Part shown: positions 1 through 8,954 of the stretch, one piece after another
Layout: the number at the start of each line of letters is the position of its first letter
Numbering within the stretch: the first letter of the stretch is position 1
DNA from: Allopusillimonas ginsengisoli
GTDB taxonomy: Bacteria; Pseudomonadota; Gammaproteobacteria; Burkholderiales; Burkholderiaceae_B
DNA: 64,000 nucleotides
Direction: 5' to 3'
NCBI GenBank assembly: GCA_005239165.1
Contig: RAPG01000002.1
Coordinates: 248,001 to 312,000, forward strand
Notes under the pieces: generated by a model
The model's database searches: none
Told to the model about the DNA's origin: nothing
What the model saw: the letters and a program-made list of their open reading frames with translations, nothing else
Made by a program: the position numbers and the translations under genes

Positions 1-13
1 GGCGGCCTGACAT
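1..13 (-). CDS. Possible start of phnN (ribose 1,5-bisphosphate phosphokinase), cut by window edge
   Basis: An ATG at 13-11 (minus strand) overlaps the phnM stop codon as TGATG, the same kind of junction seen between other genes of this operon. Only four codons are visible (Met-Ser-Gly-Arg). In many phn operons phnN follows phnM, and PhnN proteins often begin with a few residues before the P-loop, so phnN is a guess from position. It could equally be another phn accessory gene. Confidence 0.3.
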
Positions 14-1158
14 CAAAACACCCGCTCACCGCCGCGCCACACCTGTCCGACCACAAAGGACCTGCCATGGGCTCGGGCCCGGACAAGATCGGCGCGTAGC
101 CCATGACGGATCTGACCACGATCATCCAGCCCCGCCGCACGCGCAGGTGCCAGGCTAATCGTGGCAATCGCCTTTGGCAGGTCGTAGCCAGCGTCGTCGT
201 GTGCAAGCATGCCTGCCGCCTGAAGCAGGCTGGAGGGGTAATAATCGCTGGAGAGGATGTCAAGCACACCTTGCGCGGCCAGTGAGGCAGCAGACACATT
301 GCCCGAATGCGAGCCGCCGCGCACGATATTTGGCGCGCCCATCAGTACTTTCAAGCCCAGTTGATGGCTGGCTCCCGCAGCCTCGACGGTGGTGGGAAAC
401 TCGGCAATGCTCATGCCAAAATCAGCAGACTCGCGTGCGTGCTCAACCGTTGCATCATCGTGGCTCGCCACGGAAAGGTCGCGCTGGCGGCACACACTGA
501 CAATCGAACGACGATAGCTGTCGCTGTATCGACGCGAATTCTGCTGGTGCTTGTCAATGAAGTCGTCCAGCTCCTTATCTGACAAGTGATACTTGCCCTG
601 ATAATACTCGCGGTATTTTTCAAGCTTGACGAACTGACGCTGCCCGGGCGAGTGATCCATGACGGAAACCAACTGCACCAGCGGAGACGTGACCAGTTCA
701 TTAAATACACCCAGCGTCTGCTCGTGGCTAAGCTCGCAGCGCAGGTGCAGGCGATGGTCTGCACGCATGTGGCCGTGCTTCCCGGCATGGCTGATCGCAC
801 TCAGCATGATGGGCAGCTGCCGCATACGATTGCCGCGAGGGCTGACATCGCCGATGGACAGCGCATCAAATACCGTGGTTATACCTGCCGCGACAACCTG
901 CGCATCATGGGCCAGAACGGCCGACTCCGACGGCCAGTCCACACCCGGGCGCGGATTCATATATTTTTCAAGATTATCGGTATGCAGCTCGACCAGGCCT
1001 GGCATCAGGTAATCACCATCCAGGTCTTGCGCAACAGGCAGGCTGCTAAGGTCAGAACTCACCTCGTGGATCACGCCTTTACGCACCACCACAGTACCTA
1101 AGAAAACTTCATCGGCAGTGACCACGCGGGTGTTTGTGAATATCTGTTCAGCAGGCAT
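13..1158 (-). CDS. phnM: PhnM, alpha-D-ribose 1-methylphosphonate 5-triphosphate diphosphatase
   Basis: A 381-residue amidohydrolase-type enzyme of the C-P lyase pathway. It removes pyrophosphate from the ribosyl-phosphonate triphosphate made by PhnGHIL, giving the 5-phosphate that PhnJ cleaves. A metal-binding histidine/aspartate motif ELHTDNLEKY lies at about residues 58-67, with HDDAT further on. I chose the ATG at 1158 because the protein then starts MPAEQIF and overlaps the end of phnL by 11 bases; a longer reading to 1224 would run deeper into phnL. It is the last complete gene of the phn operon in this window. Confidence 0.95.
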   Translation of the reverse strand: MPAEQIFTNTRVVTADEVFLGTVVVRKGVIHEVSSDLSSLPVAQDLDGDYLMPGLVELHTDNLEKYMNPRPGVDWPSESAVLAHDAQVVAAGITTVFDALSIGDVSPRGNRMRQLPIMLSAISHAGKHGHMRADHRLHLRCELSHEQTLGVFNELVTSPLVQLVSVMDHSPGQRQFVKLEKYREYYQGKYHLSDKELDDFIDKHQQNSRRYSDSYRRSIVSVCRQRDLSVASHDDATVEHARESADFGMSIAEFPTTVEAAGASHQLGLKVLMGAPNIVRGGSHSGNVSAASLAAQGVLDILSSDYYPSSLLQAAGMLAHDDAGYDLPKAIATISLAPARAAGLDDRGQIRHGLRADLVRARAHGRSFVVGQVWRGGERVF

Positions 1159-1849
1159 TGATGGTTTCCTTAGGTGACATATCAAGATAGCGATCAGCGA
1201 TGGCCATCCGCGTGTGCTCATCATGCGAAATAGCGATCAGGGCGGCACCCTGACGCTTGGCCTCAGCGGCCAGTTCAAGTACAACCTGCCGGTTGGCGTC
1301 ATCCAGCGAGGCGGTAGGCTCGTCAAGCAGCAGTAAAGGCCAGGTCACCATAAAGCTGCGTGCGATATTGACGCGCTGTTGCTCCCCTCCTGAAAATGTA
1401 GAAGGCGATAGCTTCCAGAGGTGGTTGGGGATACTTAGCCGCTGCAGCAGAGATCTTGCCCTTTCACGGGCCAGTGCGGGTACCACGCCTTGCGCCAGGG
1501 CCGGCTCCATAACCACATCCAGGCAGGTAACTCTGGGAATCACGCGCAGAAACTGGCTGACATATCCCATTGTGCTGCGACGCACCGTCAGAGTCTGACG
1601 CGGCTCCGCCCCAACCAGTTCGATCATGTTTTCTTCATGCCGCACTTTGATGCTGCCCGAGGTGGGCAGGTAGTTGCCGTAAAGCGTGCGCAGCAAGGTA
1701 GACTTGCCTGAGCCCGAACGGCCATGCAGCAGCAGGCACTCGCCCGCCTCCACATCAAAATTAAGGCCGTGCAGTACGTCCAGTTCTGTTTGCTGCTGAT
1801 GCAGCGTAAACGTTTTGGCCAGGCCGCGAACCTGCATGACTATGCTCAT
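1148..1849 (-). CDS. phnL: PhnL, C-P lyase system ATP-binding protein
   Basis: A 233-residue ABC-type ATPase subunit. It has a Walker A motif GRSGSGKST at about residues 43-51, the signature FSGGEQQRVNIAR, and a Walker B with LLLLDEPTASLD. PhnL is required with PhnG, H and I to form ribosyl methylphosphonate triphosphate; it is not a membrane transporter ATPase despite the fold. The start at 1849 (MSIVMQ) has GAGG about nine bases upstream, and the phnK stop is only ten bases away. Translation is likely coupled to phnK. Confidence 0.94.
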   Translation of the reverse strand: MSIVMQVRGLAKTFTLHQQQTELDVLHGLNFDVEAGECLLLHGRSGSGKSTLLRTLYGNYLPTSGSIKVRHEENMIELVGAEPRQTLTVRRSTMGYVSQFLRVIPRVTCLDVVMEPALAQGVVPALARERARSLLQRLSIPNHLWKLSPSTFSGGEQQRVNIARSFMVTWPLLLLDEPTASLDDANRQVVLELAAEAKRQGAALIAISHDEHTRMAIADRYLDMSPKETINAC

Positions 1850-1859
1850 TGTGTTTACC

Positions 1860-2630
1860 TCAAGGCTGTAAAACAGAAGACACCAGCAACTGGCTGTAGG
1901 CATGCTGAGGGTCATCCAGCACCTGGTCGGTCAGCCCGGCTTCGACAACACGCGACCGGCGCATGACCATTAGCCGATCGGCCAGCAGCCGCGCCACAGC
2001 CAGGTCATGCGTGACAATCACAACGGCTAGTTGAAGTTCGCGTACCAGGCCTCGCAGAAGGTCAAGCAGGTGAGCCTGCACCGATACATCCAGCCCCCCC
2101 GTCGGTTCATCCATAAACACCAGTCGCGGTTCCGACACCAGATTGCGGGCAATTTGAAGCCGTTGCTGCATGCCGCCCGAGAACGTGCGCGGCCTGTCAT
2201 CAATGCGCCCCGGGTCGATTTCAACCTGTGCCAGCCAGTCGAGGCCCGCCTGGCGCAACTGCCCGTAGTGGCGCACACCCTGCGCCATAAGGCGCTCGCC
2301 GATGTTGGCACCGGCTGAAACTGTCATGCGCAGGCCATCACGCGGGTTCTGCTCGACAAAGCCCCATTCTGTCGTGAGCAGGGCACGGCGCTGCGCATCG
2401 CTCGCCTCATAAACCTGAACAAGCTGCCCATCGGCATTACGGTAAGACACCGTGCCGCAATCGGGTTTGACCCGGCCCGACAACACGCTAAGTAGCGTTG
2501 ACTTACCCGAGCCCGACTCCCCGACAATACCCAACACCTCGCCGGGATACAGGTCAAAATTAACGGCCTGGCATCCTGTGTCCGGCGCATACAGCCGGGT
2601 CAGATTGCGTACTGAAAGCAATGGATTCAT
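1860..2630 (-). CDS. phnK: PhnK, C-P lyase complex ATP-binding protein
   Basis: A 256-residue ABC-type ATPase that docks on the PhnGHIJ core complex. Walker [10 protein letters not shown] is at about residues 37-45; the signature is FSGGMQQRLQIAR and Walker B reads LVFMDEPTGGLDVSVQAHLLDLL, resembling oligopeptide-transport ATPases as is usual for PhnK. The ATG at 2630 overlaps the phnJ stop as ATGA, which decides the start over a longer in-frame reading beginning at 2669. Confidence 0.94.
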   Translation of the reverse strand: MNPLLSVRNLTRLYAPDTGCQAVNFDLYPGEVLGIVGESGSGKSTLLSVLSGRVKPDCGTVSYRNADGQLVQVYEASDAQRRALLTTEWGFVEQNPRDGLRMTVSAGANIGERLMAQGVRHYGQLRQAGLDWLAQVEIDPGRIDDRPRTFSGGMQQRLQIARNLVSEPRLVFMDEPTGGLDVSVQAHLLDLLRGLVRELQLAVVIVTHDLAVARLLADRLMVMRRSRVVEAGLTDQVLDDPQHAYSQLLVSSVLQP

Positions 2631-3505
2631 AGCGCCGCTTCTTCCTGTTGTTGTTGCCGCTGATGGCAATAGTCGGTGTCTGAGCAGACGAACTGACGTG
2701 TTCCCTGATCATCGACAATAAGCTCGTCCAGATACGATTTGGTGCTGCCACAATGCGCGCAGGCGTGATCCCACACCGGCAACTCAAAGGGGTGATCTTC
2801 AAAGTCCAGACTGACCACCGGGCAATAAGGCGGCAACGCGTACAGGCGCTTTTCACGCCCGGCACCAAACAGCATGAGCGCCGGGCTCATATGCAGCTTG
2901 GGGTTATCAAACTTTGGAATGGGCGAAGGGTCCATGACATATCGGCCGTTAACCATGACCGGGTAGGCATAGGCCGTGGCGATATGACCGTAGGTGGCGA
3001 TGTCCTCGTACAGCTTTACGTGCATCACGCCGTAATCATTGAGCGCGTGCATGTTGCGGGTTTCAGCGTCTGACGGCTCAATAAAGCGCAGCGGCTCGGG
3101 TATCGGCACCTGAAACACCATGATCTGCCCCTTGCGCAGGTCTGTTTCAGGAATACGATGACGGGTCTGGATGATATCGGCCAGGCACGTTTGCTCTGTT
3201 GTTTCGACGCCGGCTGTCTTTACGAAGAAACGGCGAATGGATACCGCGTTCGTGGTGTCATCGGCGCCTTGATCAATCACCTTGAGCACGTCATTGCGTC
3301 CAAGCACCGCTGCGGTCACCTGCATGCCACCTGTGCCCCAACCATAAGGCAACGGCATTTCGCGCCCGGCAAAGGGCACTTGGTAGCCTGGGATTGCCAC
3401 GGCTTTCAGCAGCCCGCGGCGCAAGCCGCGCTTGGTCTGCTCATCAAGATACGCAAAGTTGTAGCCCGTAGCCTGCGTGTCGCTTTTCTGCGGTATAGCC
3501 CTCAT
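2627..3505 (-). CDS. phnJ: PhnJ, alpha-D-ribose 1-methylphosphonate 5-phosphate C-P lyase (radical SAM)
   Basis: The catalytic subunit that cuts the carbon-phosphorus bond with a 4Fe-4S cluster and S-adenosylmethionine. The 292 residues are close to the usual length. The cluster motif CX2CX21C is intact at Cys249, Cys252 and Cys274, and the catalytic cysteine is Cys280; these match E. coli Cys241, 244, 266 and 272 with a constant offset of eight. The C-terminus is glutamine-rich. The start codon overlaps the phnI stop as ATGA, indicating coupled translation within the core complex genes. Confidence 0.97.
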   Translation of the reverse strand: MRAIPQKSDTQATGYNFAYLDEQTKRGLRRGLLKAVAIPGYQVPFAGREMPLPYGWGTGGMQVTAAVLGRNDVLKVIDQGADDTTNAVSIRRFFVKTAGVETTEQTCLADIIQTRHRIPETDLRKGQIMVFQVPIPEPLRFIEPSDAETRNMHALNDYGVMHVKLYEDIATYGHIATAYAYPVMVNGRYVMDPSPIPKFDNPKLHMSPALMLFGAGREKRLYALPPYCPVVSLDFEDHPFELPVWDHACAHCGSTKSYLDELIVDDQGTRQFVCSDTDYCHQRQQQQEEAAL

Positions 3506-4701
3506 GACTGTTCCTCCTTCTGAACAGAGGCGGCTTTATCGTTTTGCCCGTGAGAGCGCCTGAGCTTACGGATAAGATCGAGTTCTGACTGAAAGTCGAC
3601 GTAATGCGGAAGCTTCAGGTGTGAAACAAAACCTGCAGACTCGACATTGTCACAATGCATGAGCACAAACTCTTCGTGCTGAGCCGGTGACGTGACGTCC
3701 TCCTGGTATTCGGCCGCGCGCAGTGCGCGGTCGACCAGCGCCATGCCCATAGCTTTGCGCTCCGCATTGCCAAAGGCCAGGCCATAGCCGCGGGTAAACT
3801 GGGGCGCCTGCTCTCTGCTGCCGACAAACTGGTTGATCATTTCGCATTCAGTCACTTCAACGTCGCCCACAGGTACATCAAACCCCAGCTCTTCGGGCAC
3901 GATCCACACTTCAACCTGGCCGACGCGTATCTCACCAGCAAACGGGTGGTTGCGGCCATAGCCGCGCTGGGTGGAGTAGCCCAGAGCCAGCAAAAAACCT
4001 TCGTCGCCGCGCGCCAGCGCCTGCAGACGTTGAGCACGCGAGGACGGAAAATCCAGCGGCGCACATGTAATGTCAGCGATATCGGTATCACTGTCATTGT
4101 CTGTGCCCAACAGCCCCTCTTGTGCAAGCATGTCAGCCACACGCGGCATACCGGCATCTTCCACCGGCAAGTTTGCGGACGAATACGGATCGGGCATCGC
4201 AACGTGTGATGGCCCTCCCTGCTCAGCGTCTGTGCATGCGCCGGTCGAGACTGAAGGCACTACCGCTTGCCTCGCATGATCTGTGTCCGGCCCGCCTGCC
4301 AACAGAGTGAAATCCAGCAGCCTGTGCGTGTAGTCAAAAGTGGGGCCCAGCAATTGCCCACCGGGCAAGTCTTTAAACGTTGCGGAAATACGCCGTTCGA
4401 CATGCATGGCGCTGGTATTCAAGGGCTGACTGAAGGCAAATCGTGGCAAGGTCGTTCGATAAGCACGCAACAGAAATATCGCCTCCAGCATGTCACCTGC
4501 TGCCTGTTTTAGCGCCAAAGCGGCCAGCTCAGGATCAAATAATGAGCCCTCACTCATGATGCGCGAAACGCCCAGAGGCATCTGCTCACGTAATTGGTCC
4601 ACCGAGAGTTCAGGCACGTCGAGGTTTCCGCGACGACGTGCAGCCAGTAGTTCATGAGCATTGTCGATGGCCTGCTCGCCACCTTTTACGGCGACATACA
4701 T
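3502..4701 (-). CDS. phnI: PhnI, C-P lyase core complex subunit
   Basis: A 399-residue member of the PhnI family, which with PhnG, H and L attaches methylphosphonate to the ribose of ATP and releases adenine. The start MYVAVKGGEQAIDNAH is typical of the family, and the protein is somewhat longer than E. coli PhnI (354 residues); the extra length is mostly a poorly ordered stretch around residues 150-210 rich in Asp, Pro and Ser. The ATG overlaps the phnH stop as TGATG. Confidence 0.95.
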   Translation of the reverse strand: MYVAVKGGEQAIDNAHELLAARRRGNLDVPELSVDQLREQMPLGVSRIMSEGSLFDPELAALALKQAAGDMLEAIFLLRAYRTTLPRFAFSQPLNTSAMHVERRISATFKDLPGGQLLGPTFDYTHRLLDFTLLAGGPDTDHARQAVVPSVSTGACTDAEQGGPSHVAMPDPYSSANLPVEDAGMPRVADMLAQEGLLGTDNDSDTDIADITCAPLDFPSSRAQRLQALARGDEGFLLALGYSTQRGYGRNHPFAGEIRVGQVEVWIVPEELGFDVPVGDVEVTECEMINQFVGSREQAPQFTRGYGLAFGNAERKAMGMALVDRALRAAEYQEDVTSPAQHEEFVLMHCDNVESAGFVSHLKLPHYVDFQSELDLIRKLRRSHGQNDKAASVQKEEQS

Positions 4702-5297
4702 CAGCGGTTCTCCTTAACGGCGTGCAGCACGCGCGTGCTGCGGGGCAGCCCGGCGAGACGCTGGCCTGCAGTAAACAGAAAATCAAGCCCGCGAGGGAAG
4801 GCGCTCGCGCCTCGCAACGACCAGAACATCTCGGGCAGCGGGAGCCGCATACTGCGCCGCTCGAGTATGCCCGGGCCATACCAGGAAGAAGCCTGACCAC
4901 CTTCGAGGCTGTCGAGCTGGATAATCGCTGAGCACGAGGTGTGTGGGTCGCGATCCGTCCCGGTGTAGAGCCACGATATGGCATCCAGACTTTCTGGCGT
5001 AAACAGCGCAAACGCCGCCTTGGCGGGGTCTGACACCACCGGACATCCACAATGAAAGGCCAGATTCGTGCGTACTTGCTGAGTATCCAGTTCGGGGGCC
5101 AGCCATAGTGGGGTGTCCCTGTCGAGCAGCGTCAAACACAGCGCATACGTAGCTGGAGCAAGCTCGTCCAAAGCCAGCGAATGGGCCGTGTCATGAATGG
5201 TGCCTGGCTCCGACATGGCGCTGAGCGCCAGCCTGAACACCGACTGCGCGTCGTCGACGGGTGTGTCAAAGGCAGGGAGCAGCATGCTGTTCATCAT
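4701..5297 (-). CDS. phnH: PhnH, C-P lyase core complex subunit
   Basis: A 198-residue PhnH protein, a structural partner of PhnG, I and J in the core complex. The N-terminal part carries the family-typical segment DDAQSVFRLALSAMSEPGTI. The start at 5297 overlaps the phnG stop as TAATG; a second ATG follows directly (5294), so the exact first Met is uncertain by one codon. Its end overlaps the phnI start by one base. Confidence 0.94.
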   Translation of the reverse strand: MMNSMLLPAFDTPVDDAQSVFRLALSAMSEPGTIHDTAHSLALDELAPATYALCLTLLDRDTPLWLAPELDTQQVRTNLAFHCGCPVVSDPAKAAFALFTPESLDAISWLYTGTDRDPHTSCSAIIQLDSLEGGQASSWYGPGILERRSMRLPLPEMFWSLRGASAFPRGLDFLFTAGQRLAGLPRSTRVLHAVKENR

Positions 5298-5758
5298 TAG
5301 CCCTCTCCTCGTACCAAGGTGGTGAAATCAACACGCGTGGCGCCAACCTCTGCTTTCTGCCGGGCTGTCCGGGCGAGGTATTTGGCATGTAGCGGCACAA
5401 TGATTGCGTCTTGCCACCGCTGGCTATCGTCACGCTGAAGCAGCGCGTCAGCCAGCGCAGCAAGCTCCGCATGCACACGGGAACGGCCCGCCACATAGCT
5501 ATGCCCGGTCGTACCGTCTTCCAGTTGCACTACACAGCGCGTCACTGTCATTTCACCCAGGTTAAAAGGCGCGCCATCGCCGCCCATACGGGCACGCACC
5601 ATAATCATGCCGGTCTCGGGCTCGCGAACATGGCGGTAGCCGTTAGCCTGCAACATCTCGGCATAGGGTTCCAGATGTTCGCCGGCCCTGGCCAGTACCT
5701 GCATCCAGGCCTGCCGATTTGCAGTCTGTGGCTGCGCTGCGGCGGGTGTTCTCGTCAT
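5297..5758 (-). CDS. phnG: PhnG, C-P lyase core complex subunit
   Basis: A 153-residue PhnG protein, the usual size, containing the family-typical NLGEMTVTRCVV and GHSYVAGRSR segments. PhnG is part of the nucleosidase/transfer step that forms ribosyl methylphosphonate triphosphate. I chose the ATG at 5758 (MTRTPAAAQ) because GGAG lies about eight bases upstream; an upstream reading to 5950 would run back into phnE. It heads a tightly overlapping block phnG-H-I-J-K. Confidence 0.93.
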   Translation of the reverse strand: MTRTPAAAQPQTANRQAWMQVLARAGEHLEPYAEMLQANGYRHVREPETGMIMVRARMGGDGAPFNLGEMTVTRCVVQLEDGTTGHSYVAGRSRVHAELAALADALLQRDDSQRWQDAIIVPLHAKYLARTARQKAEVGATRVDFTTLVRGEG

Positions 5759-5832
5759 TGATTGCTCCGGTATTAAAATTTCAACCTGACATCCCGTTAC
5801 GCCAGCATGGAATAACAAGGCCATGGCAGGGC

Positions 5833-6639
5833 TTAGATAAAGTGCTTGCGCAGGCGTTGTGAAAGAATGTCGATAAAGCTGACCACGGCAATAATGATCA
5901 ATAAAATGGCGCAGGTCTGGGTAAGCTGAAACCCTCGTATCGCCTCCCACAGCGTGACGCCTATGCCGCCTGCGCCTACCATGCCCACAACCGTGGCAGA
6001 GCGTACATTCGACTCAAAGCGGTACAGCGAGTATGAGATCCACAATGGCAGCACTTGCGGTATCACCCCGAAAATCACTTCTTGCAAGGCGCTGGATCCA
6101 CTGACCCGCACGCCTTCCATAGGCCCATTTTCAATGGCCTCCACCGCTTCGGCGAACAGTTTCGCCAGCACGCCCGTCGTGCCGACAAACAAGGCCATTA
6201 CACCGGCGAAGGGCCCCAGGCCGACGGCCACGACAAACAGCATGGCGAAGACCATTTCGTTAATGGAACGGAAGGCATCCATGACGCGGCGTACAGGCTG
6301 ACACAACCACCATGGCGTAATATTTTCCGAACAGAGAATACCCAGAGGAATTGAGCAGACGATGGCCAAGGCCGTGCCCCACATCGCAATCTGAATTGTC
6401 ACGACCATTTCGGCGAGATACTGTCGCCAGTAACGGAAATCAGGCGGGAAAAAATCAGCGACGAATGTTCGCATGTTGCCCGCGTCGTGCCATAGCATCT
6501 GGGGGTTCATCTCTGCGCCGCCCCAGGCCCAGGCCAGCGCAACAGCCAGCAGCACCCAGCCAAGCCAGGCCCGCACCGAACGCCGTGGTGGCCCCGACAG
6601 ACTGGCAGGTGATAGTGCATGTGCACTTTGGCTAATCAT
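5833..6639 (-). CDS. phnE: PhnE, phosphonate ABC transporter permease
   Basis: A 268-residue inner-membrane permease with about six hydrophobic segments and the cytoplasmic loop signature around [20 protein letters not shown], which contacts the ATPase. It is the membrane channel of the PhnCDE phosphonate importer. A proline- and arginine-rich cytoplasmic N-terminus precedes the first helix. The start at 6639 has only a weak ribosome-binding site (GGAT). It lies 62 bases after phnD and 74 bases before phnG. Confidence 0.94.
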   Translation of the reverse strand: MISQSAHALSPASLSGPPRRSVRAWLGWVLLAVALAWAWGGAEMNPQMLWHDAGNMRTFVADFFPPDFRYWRQYLAEMVVTIQIAMWGTALAIVCSIPLGILCSENITPWWLCQPVRRVMDAFRSINEMVFAMLFVVAVGLGPFAGVMALFVGTTGVLAKLFAEAVEAIENGPMEGVRVSGSSALQEVIFGVIPQVLPLWISYSLYRFESNVRSATVVGMVGAGGIGVTLWEAIRGFQLTQTCAILLIIIAVVSFIDILSQRLRKHFI

Positions 6640-6701
6640 TATGTGGTCATCCAGTAAGACGGACGCCCGGCAAACTCAGTGCCAGGCGACAATCACAATG
6701 T

Positions 6702-7706
6702 TCAGTGGGCACTGGCCACGTTCTTTTCGACGGCAGCCATGCGCTCGGAAAGCGTTTCAAGGGCGGCATCGATTTTCGCCAGTTGCTCTTGCCTGGCGTT
6801 CTCGTCGAGCACGCTATCAGTCAGCACCTGGCTGCGTTCCTTGAACAACGCCAACTGACGTATGGGCAACAGTTGGTCATCGCTCGATGCACGAAATTTG
6901 CCCCACTGCAGTCCAGCCAACACCTTCATTTCCTGTTCGTTTGCACCGTAGTTGGCAAAGAACTCGCCCAGCTTGGCCTTGGTTGCTTCAGGCAAATTCT
7001 TGCGCCAGACAATGGGGTCAGAAGGAATCAGGGGCGACTTCCAGATGATCTTGAGTTGGGCGGCTTTCTTGGGGTTGGTTTGTTTGAGCCGGTCCATGCC
7101 TTCGGTGTTGAAGGTGGCCACATCGACCTGTCGGTTGGCCACGCTCAAGGCGTTGACCTCATGGCTTGCGTTAAGTGTGCGGCGAAAGATGTTGGCGGGC
7201 TGCACGTTGTTTTTTGCGAATACGTAATAGCCTGGCACCAGATACCCCGAGGTAGAGTTGGGGTCACCATTGCCAAACGTGAGCTCACCCGCCTTGGCCA
7301 GCATGTCATCGACCGAGTTAATCGGGCTGTCTTTGTGCGCAATCAAAAGACTCCAGTAACCTGGAGCACCATCATTTGCCACAGTTTGCGCAAACACTTC
7401 GCCACCTGCGCGGTCTACGGCTTCCATGGCAGACTTGTTGCCGTACCAGGCCACATCCACTTTGTCGAAGCGCATGCCCTGAATAATGCCGGCATAGTCA
7501 GGTGCAAAAAACGCCTTTATTTCCATGCCCAGCTTGGCACTCATGTCGTCCAGAAAAGGCGTCCAGTTTTCTTTCAGGTTCTGTGAAGACTCCGTCGAAA
7601 TTATCCCGAAGTTAAGGGTGGCGGGTGATTCGGCGGCAGCTGTTGTGCACAGCCCTGCGCCGACCAGTGCCGAAACCATGACGGCTTTACGCATGCGACT
7701 AAACAT
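6702..7706 (-). CDS. phnD: PhnD, phosphonate-binding periplasmic protein
   Basis: A 334-residue periplasmic substrate-binding protein for phosphonates. The N-terminus (MFSRMRKAVMVSALVGAG) is a signal peptide, with likely cleavage after AAA at about residue 25. The mature part begins with LNFGIISTESSQNLKENW, the family's ligand-binding start, and carries the DVAWYGNKSAMEA and GYLVPGYYVF segments. GGAG lies seven bases upstream of the ATG at 7706, which decides the start over a longer reading to 7748. Confidence 0.95.
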   Translation of the reverse strand: MFSRMRKAVMVSALVGAGLCTTAAAESPATLNFGIISTESSQNLKENWTPFLDDMSAKLGMEIKAFFAPDYAGIIQGMRFDKVDVAWYGNKSAMEAVDRAGGEVFAQTVANDGAPGYWSLLIAHKDSPINSVDDMLAKAGELTFGNGDPNSTSGYLVPGYYVFAKNNVQPANIFRRTLNASHEVNALSVANRQVDVATFNTEGMDRLKQTNPKKAAQLKIIWKSPLIPSDPIVWRKNLPEATKAKLGEFFANYGANEQEMKVLAGLQWGKFRASSDDQLLPIRQLALFKERSQVLTDSVLDENARQEQLAKIDAALETLSERMAAVEKNVASAH

Positions 7707-7773
7707 ATCGATACTCCAGAGATTGGTGCGCCGGCACTCCGGCGTCACATGATGAATTCAGAAACACCGACGC

Positions 7774-8604
7774 TCAGGCCGCAGCCAGTTCAAGTGCCGG
7801 ATTGACGTGCAACACGGCTCTGGAAGGCGTCAGCAGTGACGCGTCAAGATCGCCGCCATACAGCTGGTTCAAGAACGGGCCGCTTAACGCGGCCACCGAA
7901 CCGTCAAAATGAATGCGGCCGGCTTTGAGCGCCACGACGCGCTCGCAATAACGCGTGGCGTAATCGACCTGATGCAAGGTCACCACCACGGTCTTGCCAT
8001 CGGCCTGGTTGATATCGCGCAAAATGTCCATGACATTGCGAGCAGACTCCGGGTCCAGTGAAGCGATGGGCTCATCAGCGAGGATGACTTCGGCTTGCTG
8101 TGTTAACGCCCGGGCGATGGCAACACGCTGCTGCTGTCCGCCGGACAACGTCGAGGCACGCTGGCGCGCATAGTCGGCCATGCCTACGCGCTCGAGCGCA
8201 GCCATGGCCAGCGCCCTGTCCTGCGCCGTAAAACGGCCCAGGGTGCCACGCCAGCGCGGTATGCGTCCCAGTCGTCCCATCAGCACATTGCCCAGCACGC
8301 TAATGCGGCCAATCAGATTGAACTGCTGGAAGATGTAGCCGATCTCGGCGCGCAACTGGCGCACATCTTTGTCGAGACGGCCTCTGTTCTGTACGGGCCG
8401 ACCCAGCACGCAAACCCGCCCCGTTTCGCCCCGGTCTGCACAGGCCAGACCGCTCAGGTGGCGCAGCAGTGTAGATTTGCCCGACCCGGAAGGCCCGATC
8501 AAGGCAACCATTTCACCCGCGTTTACGTTCAGATCCAGACCATCGAGAGCCTTCTTGCCCCCGAAACTTTTGTTCAGCGTTTCGACGCGTATCACGGTAT
8601 CCAT
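7774..8604 (-). CDS. phnC: PhnC, phosphonate ABC transporter ATP-binding protein
   Basis: The 276-residue ATPase of the PhnCDE importer. Walker [10 protein letters not shown] is at about residues 37-45, with signature [15 protein letters not shown] and Walker [15 protein letters not shown] chose the ATG at 8604 (MDTVIRV), nine bases after GGAG; the ATG at 8610 is only three bases after it and is less likely. It is the first gene of the phn operon, about 90 bases downstream of a Pho-box-like site, so it should be induced by phosphate starvation through PhoB. Confidence 0.94.
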   Translation of the reverse strand: MDTVIRVETLNKSFGGKKALDGLDLNVNAGEMVALIGPSGSGKSTLLRHLSGLACADRGETGRVCVLGRPVQNRGRLDKDVRQLRAEIGYIFQQFNLIGRISVLGNVLMGRLGRIPRWRGTLGRFTAQDRALAMAALERVGMADYARQRASTLSGGQQQRVAIARALTQQAEVILADEPIASLDPESARNVMDILRDINQADGKTVVVTLHQVDYATRYCERVVALKAGRIHFDGSVAALSGPFLNQLYGGDLDASLLTPSRAVLHVNPALELAAA

Positions 8605-8689
8605 GTGCATGCACTCCTTGGGACGAAGCGAGAATGCCTCGAAAGACTTGCATGGTAAGGAAGCCGTGTGACACCGGGATGAAGTCAGG

Positions 8690-8707
8690 ATGACGATTTA
8701 ATGACAT
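8690..8707 (-). promoter_or_regulatory. Pho-box-like PhoB binding site upstream of phnC
   Basis: Read on the minus strand this is ATGTCAT-TAAA-TCGTCAT: two 7-base direct repeats spaced by four bases, the 7-4-7 layout of the PhoB box (consensus CTGTCAT twice). The first repeat matches six of seven positions and the second five of seven. A further TGTC just upstream may extend it. It sits about 86 bases before the phnC start, a suitable place for PhoB activation. Confidence 0.6.
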
Positions 8708-8866
8708 GACACAATGGTCAGCAGAATTGCCTCTGCCGACTATTTGCTGAAGAAGTCTGAATCTGCGCGCCCGCGATAAATGCAGTCACCGTAATAAAGC
8801 GTGGCGGTAAGCGTGTGGCGGTGGCTCGCTTTGGCACTGCGTATGTACGGCTTACCGTCGACACAC

Positions 8867-8894
8867 AAAACCCGCCGGCCAAAGCGGTGGCGGG
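8867..8894 (-). terminator. Rho-independent terminator after the Bcr/CflA transporter gene
   Basis: On the minus strand the sequence forms CCCGCC...GGCGGG (8894-8889 with 8876-8871), with further partial pairing inside, followed directly by TTTTGTGT. It lies 60 bases after the stop codon of the transporter gene at 8955 and separates it from the phn operon. Confidence 0.6.
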
Positions 8895-8954
8895 GCGCGG
8901 CAGGTTGGCAGATTGGCAGAGGTACTAATGACTGACCGGGTTAGGTCCGCCGAG

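Larger units (their letters stand above)
8605..8954. other. Intergenic region upstream of the phn operon
   Basis: About 350 bases without a convincing gene. It holds the phnC ribosome-binding site (AAGGAG), a Pho-box-like site, and a terminator hairpin for the upstream MFS gene, each listed separately. The stretch at 8720-8860 shows no clear structure. Confidence 0.7.

Noticed and set aside
6705..7586. A 293-codon open frame on the plus strand opposite phnD
   Set aside because: It lies entirely antisense to a clear phnD gene and translates to a His/Leu/Val-rich sequence without family features; a by-product of the codon use of phnD.
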